A stretch of DNA of 55,690 bases, from the NCBI RefSeq assembly GCF_000520555.1, contig NZ_KI914846.1, positions 14,268 to 69,957 of the forward strand, read 5' to 3'. This DNA is from Arthrobacter sp. Br18 (GTDB taxonomy: Bacteria > Actinomycetota > Actinomycetes > Actinomycetales > Micrococcaceae). Positions 52,456 to 55,690 of the stretch are shown here, in pieces. Position 1 is the stretch's first letter. Each line of letters begins with the position of its first letter. The position numbers and the translations under genes were made by a program. The notes under the pieces are model-generated. The model searched no databases. It saw only the letters and a list, made by a program, of their open reading frames with translations, and had not been told where the DNA came from.

Positions 52456-53289
52456 TCAGCCGGAGATTTCCTGCTGAACGAGGCCCGCAAGGGACCGCAA
52501 GCGTTGTTCGTCCTGCTCGGAAAAACCGCGGGGTTTGTCGTCGATGACGCAGAGCGTGCCGATCCGCCAGCCACCCGGCCCGGTCAGCGGGCACCCGGCG
52601 TAGAAGCGTATCCGCGGGAGGTCCTGCACCAGCGGATTGTTCCGGAATCGTTCGTCGTGGAGGGCGTCGGTGACCACCAGGGCATCGGCCGAGCGGATGG
52701 TCTGATTGCAGAAGGAGACGTCCCGCGGCAGGTCCTGCCCGATCGGGCCGTTGACCGACTTGATGATCTGCCGGTCCTGTCCGATGAGCGCGATCGACGC
52801 CGAGCTCACGGCGAACTCCTGCCGGGCGCGCCGGGTGATCCTGTCGAACCGTTCCTCGCGGAGGGTGCCGAGCAGCCCGGTGCTGTGCAGCGATTCGAGC
52901 CGGCGGGCTTCTGCCCTCTGACGGCCGGGGCGGGATCCGGGACCCGTGACCGGGTCCGCGGCGACCAGCCTCTCCAGGTCCCGATCGGACAGCCTGTCGA
53001 ACCGGCTTCCTGAGTAGCCCGCCGCAGTGGACACGTCCCCGTTGCTGTAGGGCGCGGGACGGAAGGGCTCGCTCCGCCCGTCGAGCAGTTCATTGACGGT
53101 GTGGGCGACAATGTCCCGCTCGACCCGGGGCAGGAGCAGCAGGCCGTGGAGATACGCCTCGACGTCGGCGATGTCGCAGGTACCGCCGGTGTCGAGATAC
53201 GCCATCCATAGATCACCGACTCGAAGCCCGGCGTCTGCGACGGTCCCGAGCGTGAGCCATTGCTGCAGGTATCCGTCCATCCCTGTCAT
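52456..53289 (-). CDS. GAF-domain protein
   Basis: 277 residues from ATG 53287-53289 with GGAGG eight bases upstream. Residues ~1-100 hold helical ANTAR-independent sequence of unknown type; residues ~150-277 are a GAF domain (ASIALIGQDRQIIKSVNGPI, SFCNQTIRSADALVVTD, FYAGCPLTGPGGWRIGTLCV). It is a cytosolic sensor with no visible output domain. It is unrelated by position to the membrane-GAF protein at 35122. Confidence 0.85.
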   Translation of the reverse strand: MTGMDGYLQQWLTLGTVADAGLRVGDLWMAYLDTGGTCDIADVEAYLHGLLLLPRVERDIVAHTVNELLDGRSEPFRPAPYSNGDVSTAAGYSGSRFDRLSDRDLERLVAADPVTGPGSRPGRQRAEARRLESLHSTGLLGTLREERFDRITRRARQEFAVSSASIALIGQDRQIIKSVNGPIGQDLPRDVSFCNQTIRSADALVVTDALHDERFRNNPLVQDLPRIRFYAGCPLTGPGGWRIGTLCVIDDKPRGFSEQDEQRLRSLAGLVQQEISG

Positions 53290-53497
53290 TCCTCAGGCCT
53301 CCACTCCGCGCACCACACCCGACACCTCTACGGTACATTTTCCGGCGCTCTCCGGACGGACACAAAATGGCGTGCCGTCTGCGCCGGTCCTTGCTAAGCT
53401 CCCGGTGCTGATAGTGCCCTCCTGACACCCTGATACCGTTCCTGGAAGCTGAACGCCGCCCGGCGCGAATGCCGACCACAAGCACCCGGAGGACCAC

Positions 53498-54595
53498 GTG
53501 CGCGCAGTCTATTTCGACAGGTACTCCCAGCGCCCGGCGATCCGGACCGTGGCGGACCCGGTGCCCGGTCCGGACGGTGTCGTCGTGCGCGTTGAGACCA
53601 CAGGACTGTGCCGGAGCGATGTCCACGGCTGGCTGGGGCACGACTCGGGAATTGCGCTCCCCCACGTTCCCGGACATGAGCTGGTGGGAACCATCGCCGC
53701 CCTCGGTCCCCGCGTACAGCGTTTCGCCGAGGGGCAGCGCGTCACCGTGCCGTTCGTCTGCGCATGCGGACAATGTCCTGAGTGCCGCTCGGGCAACGGA
53801 CAGGTCTGCCGGAACCAGACCCAGCCCGGCTTCACCCACTGGGGCTCCTACGCCGAGCTGGTAGCCCTCCACGACGCGGACACCAATCTCATTGCCGTCC
53901 CCGACGACCTCGACAGCGGAGCCGCGGCGCTCCTCGGGTGTCGTTTCGCCACTGCCTACCGGGGCCTCGCCCACCAGGCGCAGCTCCAGCGAGGCGAGTC
54001 ACTCCTGGTGATCGGCTGCGGAGGCGTCGGGCTGAGTGCGGTGATGATCGGCGTCGCGCTGGGAGCAACCGTCACCGCCGTCGACATCGACGACTTCACC
54101 CTGGACCGTGCGCGCCGGCTGGGAGCCTCGCGCGTGATCAACTCCTCCGGGCTGGGCCAGACGGAGCTGCTCGGCTCGATCGAGGCCCTGGTTCCGCAGG
54201 GCGTGCAGGTCTCGGTCGACGCCCTGGGGCTCGCGGAGACTGCAGCTGCCGGCATCCTGTCCCTTCTTCCCCGGGGACGCCATGTCCAGATCGGACTGTT
54301 CTCGTCCGACCCGGTGCTGCCGATGTCAGCTGTGATCGCCAGGGAGCTGACGGTGCTGGGGAGCCATGGGATGCCCGCCGGGGACTATCCTGCCCTGCTT
54401 GCCCTGGTCGCTTCGGGAGCGCTGCGCCCCGAAACGCTGATCGAGCGCAGAATCACCCTGGACGAGGCACCCGAGGCACTCGTGGCGATGGCCTCGGGGC
54501 GCAACCCCGCGGGCGTGACCGTCATCGATATCCTCCCGCCCACCCGGGTCAGGTCCTCACGAGCGCCGGTTCCGGTTCCCTTTCGGTCCGGGTGA
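53498..54595 (+). CDS. Zinc-dependent alcohol dehydrogenase
   Basis: 365 residues from GTG 53498 (GGAGG upstream). Catalytic zinc ligands lie in GLCRSDVHGW and PGHELVGT; structural zinc loop CACGQCPECRSGNGQVC; coenzyme motif VIGCGGVGLSAVMIG. It belongs to the medium-chain dehydrogenases and resembles threonine/sorbitol-dehydrogenase-like enzymes. It is distinct from the alcohol dehydrogenase at 6322. The 3' end overlaps the convergent MMPL gene by 47 bases. Confidence 0.9.
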   Translation: MRAVYFDRYSQRPAIRTVADPVPGPDGVVVRVETTGLCRSDVHGWLGHDSGIALPHVPGHELVGTIAALGPRVQRFAEGQRVTVPFVCACGQCPECRSGNGQVCRNQTQPGFTHWGSYAELVALHDADTNLIAVPDDLDSGAAALLGCRFATAYRGLAHQAQLQRGESLLVIGCGGVGLSAVMIGVALGATVTAVDIDDFTLDRARRLGASRVINSSGLGQTELLGSIEALVPQGVQVSVDALGLAETAAAGILSLLPRGRHVQIGLFSSDPVLPMSAVIARELTVLGSHGMPAGDYPALLALVASGALRPETLIERRITLDEAPEALVAMASGRNPAGVTVIDILPPTRVRSSRAPVPVPFRSG

Positions 54596-55690
54596 GTCTG
54601 GCACCCTCGACGTCGACGTCGGGCAGGATCCGGCCGAGCCATGCCGGCAGCCACCATGCCTTCCTGCCGAGCAGGTACATCGCCGCCGGGACGAGGGTCA
54701 TCCGCACCACGAAGGCATCCACCAGCACTCCGAACGCCAGTCCGAAGCCGATCGGGCGGACCATCGCCAGGTGGGAGAACACGAAGCCGGTGAAGACGGC
54801 GACCATGATGATCGCCGCTGCGGTGACCACCCGGGCGCCGTGGCTGAAACCGATACGCACCGCTGCCCGCGGATCGTCCCCGTGCACGAAGGCTTCCCGC
54901 ATTCCGGACACCAGGAACATCTGGTAGTCCATCGCCAGCCCGAACAGGACGCCGATCAGGATGATGGGCAGGAAGCTGAGGATGGGACCCGGGTTCGTCA
55001 CCCCGAAGAAGTCCCCCAACCAGCCCCACTGGTAGATGGCCACCGTCGCGCCGAAGCTTGCCAGCAGCGAGAGCAGGAAGCCTGCGGTGGCGATCAGCGG
55101 CACCAGGACCGAACGGAAGACCAGCAGCAGCAGGATCAGTGACAGGCCGACGACGATGCCCAGGTACAGCGGCATGGCCTCCATGAGCTTCGCCGAGACG
55201 TCGATGTTCGCGGCGGTCTGCCCGGTCACCGAGATTGCCACCCCGGTGTCGGCTTCGACGTCCGCCGAGGAGTTCCTCAGGTCCCGCACGAGGTTCTCGG
55301 TGGTTTCACTGGCCGGACCCTCCTCGGGCAGGACCTGGAAGATCGCGGTCCGCCCGTTGTCGCTGACCGTCGCCGGGATCGAGGCGGCGACGTCGGGAAT
55401 GGCCGCCAGGCGGTCGTTGACCTCCAGCTGCAGTTCGGTCAGTTCGGCCTCGTCGGCTGTTTCAGGCAGGGATCCGACGACGATCAGCGGCCCGTTGGTT
55501 CCCTCCCCGAACTTCTCCCCTACGGTGCTGTAGGCCTGGAAGGCAGTGGAATCGGCGGGCTCGGTGCCGCCGTCGGGCAGGCCGACCCGGAGCTGTGCTG
55601 CCGGGATCGCGAGAACACCGAGGAGGACGACGCCGGCGATCAGCGTGAGGACCGGTTTCCGGGTGACGAACCCACCCCAGCCGCGGCCTT
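54549..55690 (-). CDS. MMPL/RND-family transporter, C-terminal part
   Basis: The frame runs from the window edge to 54549 and gives ~380 residues of a larger protein. It includes a membrane helix after a VTRKPVLTL start, an extracytoplasmic loop (PADSTAFQAYSTVGEKFGEG), then helices with MMPL motifs (GLAMDYQMFLVSGMREAFV, GFGLAFGVLVDAFVVRM). MMPL proteins export lipids or glycolipids. Partial at the 5' side; function unassignable. Confidence 0.85.
   Translation of the reverse strand, partial: GRGWGGFVTRKPVLTLIAGVVLLGVLAIPAAQLRVGLPDGGTEPADSTAFQAYSTVGEKFGEGTNGPLIVVGSLPETADEAELTELQLEVNDRLAAIPDVAASIPATVSDNGRTAIFQVLPEEGPASETTENLVRDLRNSSADVEADTGVAISVTGQTAANIDVSAKLMEAMPLYLGIVVGLSLILLLLVFRSVLVPLIATAGFLLSLLASFGATVAIYQWGWLGDFFGVTNPGPILSFLPIILIGVLFGLAMDYQMFLVSGMREAFVHGDDPRAAVRIGFSHGARVVTAAAIIMVAVFTGFVFSHLAMVRPIGFGLAFGVLVDAFVVRMTLVPAAMYLLGRKAWWLPAWLGRILPDVDVEGARLTRTEREPEPALVRT

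Overview
The window is high-GC actinobacterial chromosome, most likely from the Micrococcaceae (Arthrobacter sensu lato). This is an inference from gene content and codon use: MOSC and TerC genes, a cystathionine beta-synthase/gamma-synthase pair, GTG starts, GTGA/ATGA overlaps and DUF6314/DUF4097 proteins. It encodes no capsid or plasmid backbone, so outside one integrated element it is ordinary chromosome.

Layout. 1-8.4 kb: redox and small-molecule genes (thioredoxin-reductase-like flavoprotein, methyltransferase, AlkD-like repair protein, TauE exporter, zinc alcohol dehydrogenase with a divergent MmyB-type regulator) plus two broken genes, rtcB and an FAD monooxygenase. 8.4-15.3 kb: SDR, manganese catalase, a broken PRISE-type reductase, a siderophore-uptake locus that has lost most of its permease and ATPase genes, and a ribbon-helix-helix/DUF4097 pair under a palindromic operator. 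15.4-20.4 kb: a large secreted propeller/Ig/CBM96-type protein, tRNA-Met and tRNA-Thr, and a DEAD-box helicase. 20.7-34.1 kb: MOSC protein, GT87 mannosyltransferase, amidohydrolase, a TerC exporter behind a yybP-ykoY manganese riboswitch, cbs-metB, AlkA-like glycosylase, thioredoxin, hydrolases and an acyltransferase. 44.5-55.7 kb: YajQ, HtpX, MFS transporter, lipase-like hydrolase, amidohydrolase, fur-katA (katA frameshifted by a 35-bp tandem duplication), a GNAT protein, a GAF protein, an alcohol dehydrogenase and a partial MMPL transporter.

The main discovery is a 9.47-kb integrative element (34669-44155) inserted in the 3' end of tRNA-Tyr and bounded by 21-bp perfect direct repeats. It has a tyrosine integrase, a repressor-like XRE gene divergent from an AlpA/excisionase-like gene, a RepA-like AAA ATPase, a cluster of ten TAGGAA hexamers just downstream of rep (candidate origin), a terminase-small-subunit-like gene, and cargo (a membrane-GAF protein and an exported Excalibur protein). 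No large terminase, portal or capsid gene is present. This arrangement parallels phage-inducible chromosomal islands, and I propose a PICI-like phage satellite in an actinobacterium. A 25-bp repeat near each end, one copy inside the integrase reading frame, is a candidate pair of arm-type integrase sites.

A second theme is damage. Five chromosomal loci are disrupted by deletion, nonsense change or tandem duplication within 55 kb, and a sixth has a 26-bp duplication at its start. These are either real genome decay or assembly errors. Manganese and peroxide handling recur: Mn catalase, Mn riboswitch-TerC, Fur-KatA, thioredoxin and a thioredoxin-reductase-like protein.
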